Position numbers and translations under genes: made by a program | Notes under the pieces: generated by a model | What the model saw: the letters and a program-made list of their open reading frames with translations, nothing else | What the model was told of the DNA's origin: nothing | Databases searched by the model: none | NCBI GenBank assembly: GCA_022712075.1 | Contig: JALAHE010000090.1 | Location: 1-19,079 of the forward strand | Direction of reading: 5' to 3' | Origin: Galactobacter sp. | GTDB lineage: Bacteria > Actinomycetota > Actinomycetes > Actinomycetales > Micrococcaceae | Length of the DNA stretch: 19,079 nucleotides | Part shown: positions 1-7,465 of the stretch, piece by piece | Position numbering within the stretch: the first letter of the stretch is position 1 | Layout of the letters: each line of letters begins with the position of its first letter

Positions 1-370
1 CGCGCACGCCGTGGGCGCCGGGGAAAGAGGGAAGCAGCGCGGGGTGGGTGTTCATGGTGCGCCCGCCAAAGCGGTTCAGGAAGGGCTCGCCCAGGATGCG
101 CATGAAGCCGCTCGAGAGCACGAGATCGGGCTCGAAGCCGGCCACGGCCTCGGCGAGGGCGGCGTCCCAGTCGGCGCGCGAGGCGTAGTCGCCGGGGGCC
201 ACCACGAAGCCGGCCGCGCCGTGCGCCTCGCCGCGCTCCACTCCCCCGGTGCCGGGCAGGTCGGCGCCCACGGCCACCACCTCGACCCCCGTCAGGGAGC
301 CGTCGGCGACGGCGTCGAGTACGGCCTGCAGATTGGTCCCACCACCGGAGACGATGGCAACTACGCGCAT
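1..370 (-). CDS. purN: Phosphoribosylglycinamide formyltransferase PurN (5' part, cut by window edge)
   Basis: PurN transfers a formyl group from 10-formyl-tetrahydrofolate to GAR, the third step of de novo purine synthesis, in the cytosol. Reading the minus strand from the ATG at 370 gives about 123 residues. They begin MRVVAIVSGGGTNLQAVLDA, the N-terminal phosphate-binding loop of the family. Further on they contain the segment SSGFMRILG and then NTHPALLPSFPGAHGVR, whose Asn-x-His is the catalytic pair of formyltransferases. The family is usually about 190-210 residues, so roughly the last third lies beyond base 1. The gene follows a PerM-like gene by 62 bases on the same strand, the order seen in mycobacteria (Rv0955-Rv0956). 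purH would be expected next, outside the window. Confidence 0.95.
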   Translation of the reverse strand, partial: MRVVAIVSGGGTNLQAVLDAVADGSLTGVEVVAVGADLPGTGGVERGEAHGAAGFVVAPGDYASRADWDAALAEAVAGFEPDLVLSSGFMRILGEPFLNRFGGRTMNTHPALLPSFPGAHGVR

Positions 371-432
371 GGACCCCAGTCTATCGGCGGGCGCCGTCTG
401 CCCCTCCCAGCGTGAAGGCCAGGCGCGAAGGC

Positions 433-1854
433 TCAGGCGTCGAGGACCGGATCGCGCTCGAAGAGCGGGGCCACGAGGTAGCCGAGCATGGTGCCGACGC
501 CGACCTCGAGCGTCAGGAGCAGGGCCGTGAGCCACACGTGCGGGCCGAGGTCCGTGTAGGAGCCGATCCCCCAGGAGCCGGAGGCCAGGAGCGAGCCGAG
601 CACGGAGAGCAGGCCGGCCACCGCGCCCACGCACACGCCGAGCAGCAGCGTCGACGCCGAGAGCGCCAACCAGCGCGGGCCGAAGCGCAGTTGCAGCGAT
701 TCCTCGAGGTGGTTCTCGCCCTCGCGCAGGAACCACCAGCCGGCCACGATGCCAGCCACCACCGGGATGATGAGGAGCCACCACGCGCCCACCAGATCGG
801 AGGGCAGGGCCGCGGCGAGCGGGAAGGAGGGCATGGGGCCGGCATGCGCTTCGAAGGGCGAGAACGACGCGGAGGTGCCGACGCTGAACCCCCCGCCGCT
901 GACCCAGGACAGGGTCCACAGGGCGAGGTTCGGCAGGTACACGGCCTGTCCTGCCGCGAGCACGGCGCCGCCCACGGCGCCCGGGGCGAGTTCGAGGGCC
1001 ACGTTGACGACGTCGACCCACTGCAGCGCCAGCCGGATCACGAGCAACACGGCGGAGAGCGCAAAGGCGCAGACCCAGCCGAGCAGGCCGGCGCGGACCA
1101 CTGCCCACACATAGGAACCGGCCCAGCGGGAGTACTGGCTCGCGCGGCGGATGCGATCGGCCGCGTCGACGCCAATGAGCCGCCCAAACGACCCGGCCTC
1201 GCGGCGCGCCCCGGCCACGAGGCCGATGAGCACCGGAGCGAGCGGGGCGAGCGCCCCCCACCACCACACGGCGGAGGAGGCCTCCGAACGGGCCAGCAGC
1301 GCGATCGCCGCGCCGCCCACGGCGTAGACGATCGCCGCCCCGGCGATGCCCTGCCACAGCTGATGAGACCAGGACGCCCGGGCCAGCCGGCGCCCGGCGC
1401 GCCACGAGAGCGCGAGGGTGAGCAGGCTCAGTCCGAGCGGCACAAACCACAGGATGCCCGGGCCGCCCGCCGAGTCGGCCGAGCGCTCGAGCGGGACGGC
1501 GTGCGCGCTGAGCCACCACTGCCCGCCGATGACGCTCGCATCGACCCAGCTCGCCTCGGCCCACGCGCCGCTCGCCCACGCCGCGAGGGCGGGGACCAGG
1601 GTGACGAGCACCGTGATCAGCAGGACCTGAAGGGCCTCGAGGGCACCTTGGCACCACAGCGGGAAGGGCAGGCCCTCCTGAAGCCCCGAGCGGAAGGCGA
1701 GCAGGCGCTCGCGCGTGCGGGTCGTGAACGAGGGGCGCTCCGGTTCCACCGGCGCGGCGGCGGGCTCCGCGGCGGCCGCGCCCTGGGCGGGCCTGGCCTG
1801 CTCCGCGTCCGCCTCGGCGGAGGCAGCGGATCGGCGGGGGCGAAGCGGGGTCAT
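433..1854 (-). CDS. DUF6350 family multi-pass membrane protein (PerM-like, cell division)
   Basis: The product has 473 residues. A polar Ala/Pro/Glu-rich N-terminal tail (about 1-60) is followed by many hydrophobic segments, the first near 70-92, 134-152, 168-188 and 196-216. This is the architecture of the actinobacterial DUF6350 family, whose Mycobacterium tuberculosis member PerM (Rv0955) stabilises the divisome under stress. The assignment rests on the topology and on the conserved position directly upstream of purN. I see no enzymatic motif. The ATG at 1854 has a modest GAGAG ribosome site about 8 bases upstream. In mycobacteria sucCD lies upstream of this pair; here the upstream neighbour is a TauE/SafE exporter instead. 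Confidence 0.8.
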   Translation of the reverse strand: MTPLRPRRSAASAEADAEQARPAQGAAAAEPAAAPVEPERPSFTTRTRERLLAFRSGLQEGLPFPLWCQGALEALQVLLITVLVTLVPALAAWASGAWAEASWVDASVIGGQWWLSAHAVPLERSADSAGGPGILWFVPLGLSLLTLALSWRAGRRLARASWSHQLWQGIAGAAIVYAVGGAAIALLARSEASSAVWWWGALAPLAPVLIGLVAGARREAGSFGRLIGVDAADRIRRASQYSRWAGSYVWAVVRAGLLGWVCAFALSAVLLVIRLALQWVDVVNVALELAPGAVGGAVLAAGQAVYLPNLALWTLSWVSGGGFSVGTSASFSPFEAHAGPMPSFPLAAALPSDLVGAWWLLIIPVVAGIVAGWWFLREGENHLEESLQLRFGPRWLALSASTLLLGVCVGAVAGLLSVLGSLLASGSWGIGSYTDLGPHVWLTALLLTLEVGVGTMLGYLVAPLFERDPVLDA

Positions 1855-1959
1855 GAAGAACGCTCTCGTGTGGATGCGGGGTGGCGTGCGCGGCTCGCGC
1901 CGCGTCCCTTTATGGTGCCACCGCCCGGCCCGCCCGCGCGGCAGGCACGGCGGAACGCG

Positions 1960-2718
1960 CTAGCCGCCGACCATGTCGGCGACGCCCTTGACGACGGCCG
2001 TCACGGCGCCGATCACGGCCATGAGCAGCACGAGGCGGCGCGCCAGCTTGTCGTGCACCTTGGGCGCGAGCCGATTACCGATCTGCACGCCGAGCACGAT
2101 CGCCACGGCGAGCAGGAGCCACTGCCACCACTCGAACACGGGCAGGGTGCTCGGATCCGCGATGACCTTGGTGGCGGCGGAGAAGGAACCGGTGATGATG
2201 AAGAAGGGCTGCAGCGTCGCCGCGAAGTCGCGCTGCGGCCAGCGCGTGAGTTCGGCGTAGGCCGTCAGCACCGGCCCGCCCACGCCGGAGAGGGAGTTCG
2301 TGAAGCCAGCGAAGAGGCCCGCCACCCCGCGATGCGGTCCGGTGTCCCCGAGCACGTGCCCCTTGCGCGTCAGCACGGCCGTCACTCCGAGCGCGAGCAA
2401 CACCATGGCGCCCACGATGATGCTCAGCGGCCCGCTCGGCAGCGCGTTGGCCAGGAACGAGCCGGGCAGGGAGCCGATCAACGCCGGCACGATGAGCCAG
2501 ATGAACGGCCGCCAGCGGATGTCCTTCCACACGTGATGGATGATCAAGAGCGAGGAGAAGACGCCGCAAAGGTTCACGAGCACGATCCCGTGATGGGGTC
2601 CAAGGACGAGCACCAGGAACGGCGAGACCACCATGGCAAAGCCGAGGCCGGCGATGCGCTGGGCCAGCGCGCCGACGATCAGCAGCAACAGGGTCAGGAG
2701 CAACAGGGAGAGCGACAC
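1960..2718 (-). CDS. TauE/SafE family sulfite/anion exporter-like membrane protein
   Basis: The product has 252 residues and is almost wholly hydrophobic, with about 7-8 membrane segments in two half-repeats. Each half carries the family's glycine-rich signature: GLGFAMVVSPFLVLVLGP near residue 24 and NSLSGVGGPVLTAYAE near residue 140. Members export or import small anions such as sulfite, sulfoacetate or other organosulfonates and carboxylates; the substrate cannot be read from sequence. The start is a GTG at 2718. A TAA stop lies four codons upstream in frame, so no earlier start exists. It stands alone between the hairpin at 2760-2813 and the perM leader. Its closeness to a transaminase-dehydrogenase operon is discussed in the findings. 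Confidence 0.88.
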   Translation of the reverse strand: MSLSLLLLTLLLLIVGALAQRIAGLGFAMVVSPFLVLVLGPHHGIVLVNLCGVFSSLLIIHHVWKDIRWRPFIWLIVPALIGSLPGSFLANALPSGPLSIIVGAMVLLALGVTAVLTRKGHVLGDTGPHRGVAGLFAGFTNSLSGVGGPVLTAYAELTRWPQRDFAATLQPFFIITGSFSAATKVIADPSTLPVFEWWQWLLLAVAIVLGVQIGNRLAPKVHDKLARRLVLLMAVIGAVTAVVKGVADMVGG

Positions 2719-2759
2719 CCCGCCAGGTTAGCGCGGGGCCCCTTGGGCCTTCGAAGGCA

Positions 2760-2813
2760 CGACGACGCCCGCTCACGGTGAGCTGGGCGGCTCCCCGTGA
2801 GCGGGCGTCGTCG
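2760..2813 (-). terminator. Perfect 19-bp stem, likely terminator of the aminotransferase operon
   Basis: The left arm CGACGACGCCCGCTCACGG (2760-2778) is exactly complementary to 2795-2813. Within the 16-base loop GAGC (2780-2783) can pair with GCTC (2790-2793), leaving a 6-base apical loop. It begins 17 bases past the aminotransferase stop and ends 41 bases before the exporter start, so it sits where readthrough between the two would be blocked. There is no T-run after the stem on either strand, as is common for GC-rich actinobacterial hairpin terminators. Confidence 0.75.
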
Positions 2814-2830
2814 GGCGCTGTCAGCGGCCG

Positions 2831-4201
2831 TTAGGCCGTGACGTACTTGTCGGTGATGTTCAGGGCCTCGTCGATAACATCGAGGGCCTGGATCAGCAGC
2901 TCGTCCGGGATGTTCAGCGCCGGCACCACGTGGATGCGGTTGAAGTTGGCGAACGGCAGGACGCCGGCGGCCTTGATGGCGCCCACGAGCTCGTTCATCT
3001 CCGGGGAGGAGCCGCCGTAAGCAGCCATGGGCTCCTTGGTCTCGGCGTTCTTGACGAGCTCGATGGCCCAGAAGCAGCCCAGGCCGCGGACGTCGCCGAT
3101 GCTCGGGTGCTTGGCCTTCATCTCCTGCAGGCGCGGGCCGATGATGTCGCGGCCCAGGCGCTGCGCGTTAGCAACCATGCCCTCGTCCTCCATCGCGTTG
3201 ATGGTGGCGACGGCGGCGGCCGAGGCGAGCGGGTGGCCGGAGTAGGTCAGGCCGCCCTGGTAGACGCGATCGCGGAAGGTCTCGAAGATCGCGTCCGAGA
3301 TGGCCACGCCGCCCAGCGGCACGTAGCCCGAGTTCACGCCCTTGGCGAAGGTCATGAGGTCCGGGGTCACGTTGAAGTTCTCCACCGCGAACCAGGTGCC
3401 GGTGCGGCCGAAGCCGGCCATGACCTCGTCGGCGATGTAGACGATCCCGTACTTGGCGGTGAGCTCGCGCACGCCCTCCAGGTAGCCCGGCGGCGGGGCG
3501 TAGATGCCAGCGGTGCCCGGCACTGATTCGAGGATCAGCGCCGCAATGTTGCGCGGGCCCTCGAGCGTGATCATGTCCTCCAGGTGGCGCAGCGCGCGCT
3601 CGGTCTCCTGCTCGGGGGTCTCCGAGCCGAAGTAGGAGCGGTACGTGTACGCCGGCATGAAGTGCACCACGCCCTCGGAGGAGTAGTCCGAGTCGAAGCG
3701 GCGCGGGTCGCCCGTGATGTTCACGGCCAGCTGCGTGCCACCGTGGTAGCTGCGGTAGGCCGAGAGCACCTTCTGGCGTCCAGTGTGCAGGCGGGCCATG
3801 CGCACGGCGTGCTCCACCGCATCCGCGCCACCGTTGGTGAAGAAGATGTGGTTGAGGTCGCCCGGGGTGCGCTCGGCGATGAGGCGGGCCGCCTCGGAGC
3901 GCGCGGTGTTCACGTGCTGCGGGGCGATGGTGCAGATCTGAGCCGCCTGCTCCTGGATCGCCTCGACGACCTTGGGGTGCTGGTGGCCGATGTTGGTGTT
4001 GACCAGCTGCGAGGAGAGGTCGATGAGCTTGGTGCCCTCGCCGTCCCAGACGAAGGAGCCCTCCGTCTTGACGATGGTCATGGGCTTGAACGGGCCCTGG
4101 GCCTGCCAGGAGTGGAACACGTGCTCGCGGTCGAGCTCGTAGGCGCGGCGGCCCTCGGCGAGGAGTTCCTCGCTGATGCCGGTGTCGATGGATGCCGTCA
4201 T
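2831..4201 (-). CDS. Class III (omega) PLP-dependent aminotransferase
   Basis: The enzyme has 456 residues and belongs to aminotransferase class III, which moves amino groups from omega-amino compounds (beta-alanine, GABA, taurine, diamines) to a 2-oxo acid. Visible landmarks are FFTNGGADAVEHAVR at 120-134 (PLP phosphate site and family signature), SYHGGTQLA at 151-159, ADEVMAGFGRTG at 257-268 with Asp258 for the pyridine nitrogen, and TFAKGVNSGYVPLGG at 284-298 with Lys287 as the Schiff-base lysine. It is second in an operon, 22 bases behind the semialdehyde dehydrogenase. That suggests it supplies that enzyme's aldehyde, for example malonate semialdehyde from beta-alanine. The N-terminal and active-site wording also resembles taurine-pyruvate aminotransferases. 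The family is secure; the substrate is inference. Confidence 0.9.
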   Translation of the reverse strand: MTASIDTGISEELLAEGRRAYELDREHVFHSWQAQGPFKPMTIVKTEGSFVWDGEGTKLIDLSSQLVNTNIGHQHPKVVEAIQEQAAQICTIAPQHVNTARSEAARLIAERTPGDLNHIFFTNGGADAVEHAVRMARLHTGRQKVLSAYRSYHGGTQLAVNITGDPRRFDSDYSSEGVVHFMPAYTYRSYFGSETPEQETERALRHLEDMITLEGPRNIAALILESVPGTAGIYAPPPGYLEGVRELTAKYGIVYIADEVMAGFGRTGTWFAVENFNVTPDLMTFAKGVNSGYVPLGGVAISDAIFETFRDRVYQGGLTYSGHPLASAAAVATINAMEDEGMVANAQRLGRDIIGPRLQEMKAKHPSIGDVRGLGCFWAIELVKNAETKEPMAAYGGSSPEMNELVGAIKAAGVLPFANFNRIHVVPALNIPDELLIQALDVIDEALNITDKYVTA

Positions 4202-4223
4202 GGTGTGGGTGCCTTCCGTGCGC

Positions 4224-5726
4224 TCAGTCGTTCTGGGGGAAGCCGAGGTTGATGCCGCCGTGGCTCGGGTCGGCCCAGCGGGTCGTCACGACCTTGCCGC
4301 GGGTGAAGAAGTGGAAGCCCTCGGTGCCGTGGGCGTGGGTGTCGCCGAACAGCGAGGCCTTCCAACCACCGAAGGAGTAGTAGGCCATCGGCACGGGGAT
4401 CGGCACGTTGATGCCGATCATGCCGACCTTCACCTCGGCCTCGAAGCGGCGCGCGGCGCCACCGTCGTTGGTGAAGATGGCGGTGCCGTTGCCGTACTTG
4501 TTGCGGTTGATCAGGTCCAGACCCTCATCGTAGGAGTCAACGCGGACAACCGACAGCACGGGACCGAAGATCTCGTCCTGGTAGATGCTCATGTCCTCGG
4601 TGACATTGTCGAAGAGGGTGGGGCCAACGAAGAAGCCCTCGCCGTCGGCGTCGAACTGGCCGGCGCCCTGACCCGGGCGACCGTCCACCACGAGGGTGGC
4701 GCCGGAGGCGATGCCGGCATCGATGTAGCCGGCCACCTTGTCGCGGTGGGCGGAGGTCACGAGGGGGCCCATGTCGCAGCCGCGGGTGCCGTCACCCGTG
4801 CGCAGCTTCTTGGCGCGCTCGGCGATCTTGGCGACGAGCTCGTCGGCGACGTCGCCCACGGCAACGACGGCGGAGATGGCCATGCAACGCTCGCCAGCGG
4901 CGCCGAAGCCGGCGTTGATGGCGGAGTCGGCGGCGAGGTCGAGGTCGGCGTCCGGGAGGACCAGCATGTGGTTCTTGGCGCCGCCGAGGGCCTGCACGCG
5001 CTTGCCGGCGGCGGTGCCGCGCTCGTAGACGTACTGGGCGATCGGGGTGGAGCCCACGAAGGAGACCGACTGCACGTCGGGGTGATCCAGGAGGGCATCG
5101 ACCGACTCCTTGTCGCCGTTGACGACGTTGAAGACGCCGTCGGGCAGGCCGGCCTCCTTCCACAGCTCGGCCATCCAGATGGCGGCGGAGGGGTCCTTCT
5201 CGGAGGGCTTCAGGATGACGGTGTTGCCTGCGGCGATGGCCACGGGGAAGAACCACATCGGCACCATGGCCGGGAAGTTGAAGGGAGAGATGATGGCGAC
5301 GGGGCCCAGGGCCTGGCGCTTGGAGTGCACGTCAACGTTGGTGGAGGCGTTCTCGGTGTAGCCGCCCTTGAGCAGGTGCGGGGCGCCGCAGGCGACCTCC
5401 ACGACCTCCTGGCCGCGGGAGATCTCGCCGAGGGCGTCGTCGAGGACCTTGCCGTGCTCGGCCGTGATGATGGCGGCGAGCTCGGGCTTGCGCTCGTTGA
5501 GCAGCTCGCGGAACTTGAACATGATCGAGGTGCGCTTGGCCAGGGACGTGGTGCCCCAGGTCTGGAAGGCCTTCACGGAGGAGGCCACGGCGGTGTTCAC
5601 CAGATCCGTGGTCGCGAGGGCCACCTGGCCCGTGACGCGGCCGGTGGCCGGGTTGGTGACGTCGGCCAGGCGGGAGCCGGCCTCGGTGGCCTCGGCGCCG
5701 TCGATCCAGTGCTGCGTGATGCTCAT
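4224..5726 (-). CDS. mmsA: CoA-acylating (methyl)malonate-semialdehyde dehydrogenase
   Basis: The 500-residue product is an aldehyde dehydrogenase of the MmsA/IolA type. It oxidises malonate or methylmalonate semialdehyde with NAD+ and CoA to acetyl- or propionyl-CoA plus CO2. Landmarks are SPFNFPAMVPMWFFPVAIA from residue 147 (Asn150 oxyanion residue), ILKPSEKDP at 171-179, GGAKNHMLVLPDAD at 248-261, where MmsA enzymes carry Asn in place of the usual ALDH glutamate, and GAAGERCMA with catalytic Cys281. Further on come YGNGTAIFTNDG and VPMAYYSFGGWKASLFGD. Arg104 in EISRG lies where the family has a carboxylate-binding arginine. The ATG at 5726 has a strong AGGAGAG site. It is the first gene of an operon with the aminotransferase and is divergent from a PucR-family regulator. 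Confidence 0.93.
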   Translation of the reverse strand: MSITQHWIDGAEATEAGSRLADVTNPATGRVTGQVALATTDLVNTAVASSVKAFQTWGTTSLAKRTSIMFKFRELLNERKPELAAIITAEHGKVLDDALGEISRGQEVVEVACGAPHLLKGGYTENASTNVDVHSKRQALGPVAIISPFNFPAMVPMWFFPVAIAAGNTVILKPSEKDPSAAIWMAELWKEAGLPDGVFNVVNGDKESVDALLDHPDVQSVSFVGSTPIAQYVYERGTAAGKRVQALGGAKNHMLVLPDADLDLAADSAINAGFGAAGERCMAISAVVAVGDVADELVAKIAERAKKLRTGDGTRGCDMGPLVTSAHRDKVAGYIDAGIASGATLVVDGRPGQGAGQFDADGEGFFVGPTLFDNVTEDMSIYQDEIFGPVLSVVRVDSYDEGLDLINRNKYGNGTAIFTNDGGAARRFEAEVKVGMIGINVPIPVPMAYYSFGGWKASLFGDTHAHGTEGFHFFTRGKVVTTRWADPSHGGINLGFPQND

Positions 5727-5734
5727 GCTTGGTT

Positions 5735-5741
5735 CTCTCCT
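5735..5741 (-). promoter_or_regulatory. Ribosome binding site of mmsA
   Basis: AGGAGAG on the minus strand ends 8 bases before the ATG at 5726. This strong Shine-Dalgarno match fixes the start and contrasts with the divergent regulator, which has none. Confidence 0.85.
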
Positions 5742-5832
5742 GAAGGGGGAAGCGGGGTTCTCCCCTTCATTTTGGTGGCGCGGACCACACCGCGGCCACG
5801 TTCATAGTGTCACGTCTTGCACGGCCGGCCTT

Positions 5833-5838
5833 TACAGT
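5833..5838 (+). promoter_or_regulatory. Candidate -10 hexamer for leaderless transcription of the first PucR gene
   Basis: TACAGT fits the actinobacterial TANNNT -10 pattern. It ends six bases before the ATG at 5845, so the transcript would begin at or within a base or two of the start codon. No Shine-Dalgarno sequence lies between. The -35 region is not recognisable. This is a prediction from spacing only. Confidence 0.5.
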
Positions 5839-5844
5839 GTGCAC

Positions 5845-7428
5845 ATGCTGATTACCGTTGCCTCCATCCTCGACCTCGCCGTGGTGCGGGCCGGCCAACC
5901 CGAGGTGATCGCCGGTGCCGAGGCGCTCGAGACCCCCGTGCGGTGGGTCCACGTCTCGGAGCAGCTCGAGCTCACCGATCTCCTCCAGGGCGGCGAGCTC
6001 ATCCTCAGCACCGGCCTGCTGGTCGGTGCCGACCCGCAGGCGGCCGAGACGCAGCTGCGGGACCTCGAACGGGCCGGGGCGGCTGGCGTGATCGTGGAGC
6101 TCCCCGCCGGCCGCGAGCCGACCGAGCTGGCCCTGCGCCGAGCCGCGGCGGGGGCCGCCCTGCCCGTCGTCATCCTGCACCAGCGGGTGCGCTTCGTGGA
6201 GCTGACCGAGGCCGTGCACCGCCTCATCGTGGCCGAACAGATGGAGCAGCTGGAGGCGAGCCGCCGCATCCACGAGCTCTTCACCGATCTGGTCCTCAAC
6301 GACGCCTCGGCGGAGGACATCGTCGTGGCCGCCGCGAGCGAGCTCGACGCGGCGGTCTTGCTCGAGGATCCAAGCGGCCGCGTGCTCCACGTCCACGTTC
6401 CGGGAGCCGGCTCGGCACCCGCCGCCGTGGCGGCGGCGCTCGCACGGCGCGACGGCGCTGGCGTGCGCGAGCTGGTCTCCGTGCGGGAGAGCGCGTGGGG
6501 CCGGCTCGTGGTGCCCGGCCGCGAGGACGCCTCGGCCAGGCACGTGGCCCAGCGCGCGGCGCAGGCGCTCGCGCTGCACCTCATGGCCGAGCGCGACGCG
6601 CGGGACCTGGCGCAGCTGGCCCAGTCGGCCTTCCTGACGGAGCTCGCCTCCTGGGGCGCAGGCGAGGAGGCTGCCGAGCAGCGCGCGGCGTCCCTCGGGC
6701 TGGCCTCGGCCGGCCGCGTGGTTCCCCTCGTCATCCGCATGGAGGGCGCCGGCGGCGACCCCCTCGCCCTCTCCCGGCTGGAACGCGAGCTGCGCGCGGA
6801 GCTGAGCGACGCCGTCGGGCAGGCAGGGGCCACGGCCCTCGTGGGACACGCCGGCGTCGACGCCCTCGCCGTCCTCCTCGCCCCCTCCGCCAAGGCGCAG
6901 CGAGGCGCCACCCTCGATCGGGTGGCCCACGCCTTGGCCGGAGGCGCCGGTCGGCAGTCCGCGGCGGCGGAGCACGACGACGCCGGGCGCGGCCGCTTCA
7001 TCGGCGTGGGCCCGGCCGGGGCCGGCGTGCTCGAGGCCGTCGCAGGGCTGGCCGAGGCCTCCCACGTGGCCGCCGCCGCCCAGCGGCTCGGGCGCGGCGC
7101 CCACCCGGGGCGTCCGTGGTTCACCGCGGCGGACGTGCGCCTGCCTGGCCTTGTGGCCATGCTCGCCGAGGACGCCCGCGTGCAGCGCTATGCCGCCGCC
7201 GAGCTCGGCCCGCTCACGACCCCGGGCCGCGAGGGCGACCTCGCCCTGTTGCGGGCCATGGTGGACACCGGCGGGGCCAAGGCCCGCGTGGCCCAGCGGC
7301 TCTTCCTCTCCCGCCCGGCGGTCTACCACCGGATCTCCCGGCTGGAGGAGGAGCTCGGCGTGAGCCTCCAGGACCCGGCCTCGCTCACCTCGCTTGCCGT
7401 GGCGCTGCTCGTCCACGACCTCGGCTGA
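5845..7428 (+). CDS. PucR/CdaR-family transcriptional regulator
   Basis: The product has 527 residues from the ATG at 5845. The N-terminal region (about 5-130) is a PucR sensory domain, with VSEQLELTDLLQGGELILST as its most typical stretch. A CdaR-like GGDEF-related region occupies the middle. The last 60 residues (468-527) form the PucR C-terminal helix-turn-helix, with LRAMVDTGGAKARVAQRLFL and PAVYHRISRLEEELG. It is divergent from the mmsA-aminotransferase operon across 118 bases, so it most likely controls it. PucR-type regulators of amino-compound catabolism are known, such as GabR for gabTDP in Corynebacterium glutamicum. The reading frame is open further upstream, but longer starts would run into mmsA on the other strand. 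This ATG matches the PucR domain start. Confidence 0.92.
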   Translation: MLITVASILDLAVVRAGQPEVIAGAEALETPVRWVHVSEQLELTDLLQGGELILSTGLLVGADPQAAETQLRDLERAGAAGVIVELPAGREPTELALRRAAAGAALPVVILHQRVRFVELTEAVHRLIVAEQMEQLEASRRIHELFTDLVLNDASAEDIVVAAASELDAAVLLEDPSGRVLHVHVPGAGSAPAAVAAALARRDGAGVRELVSVRESAWGRLVVPGREDASARHVAQRAAQALALHLMAERDARDLAQLAQSAFLTELASWGAGEEAAEQRAASLGLASAGRVVPLVIRMEGAGGDPLALSRLERELRAELSDAVGQAGATALVGHAGVDALAVLLAPSAKAQRGATLDRVAHALAGGAGRQSAAAEHDDAGRGRFIGVGPAGAGVLEAVAGLAEASHVAAAAQRLGRGAHPGRPWFTAADVRLPGLVAMLAEDARVQRYAAAELGPLTTPGREGDLALLRAMVDTGGAKARVAQRLFLSRPAVYHRISRLEEELGVSLQDPASLTSLAVALLVHDLG

Positions 7429-7451
7429 GCCTCCGGCGCGGCGGCGCCGCC

Positions 7452-7457
7452 TACACT
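7452..7457 (+). promoter_or_regulatory. Candidate -10 hexamer of the VanZ-RDD gene
   Basis: TACACT fits TANNNT and ends eight bases before the ATG at 7466, with no Shine-Dalgarno sequence between. The arrangement suggests a leaderless or nearly leaderless transcript, separate from the regulator gene that ends at 7428. Confidence 0.45.
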
Positions 7458-7465
7458 GACGGGCG

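Noticed and set aside
412..2781. A 789-codon open frame on the plus strand
   Set aside because: It is antisense to the perM-like and TauE/SafE genes. Its product is Arg/Glu/His/Gln-rich with no domain, the usual mirror frame of GC-rich coding DNA.
5797..5815. CACGT direct repeat and the TGTGCACA palindrome (5838-5845) as operators of the first PucR gene
   Set aside because: Too short, with no equivalent in the other PucR region; the palindrome overlaps the start codon.
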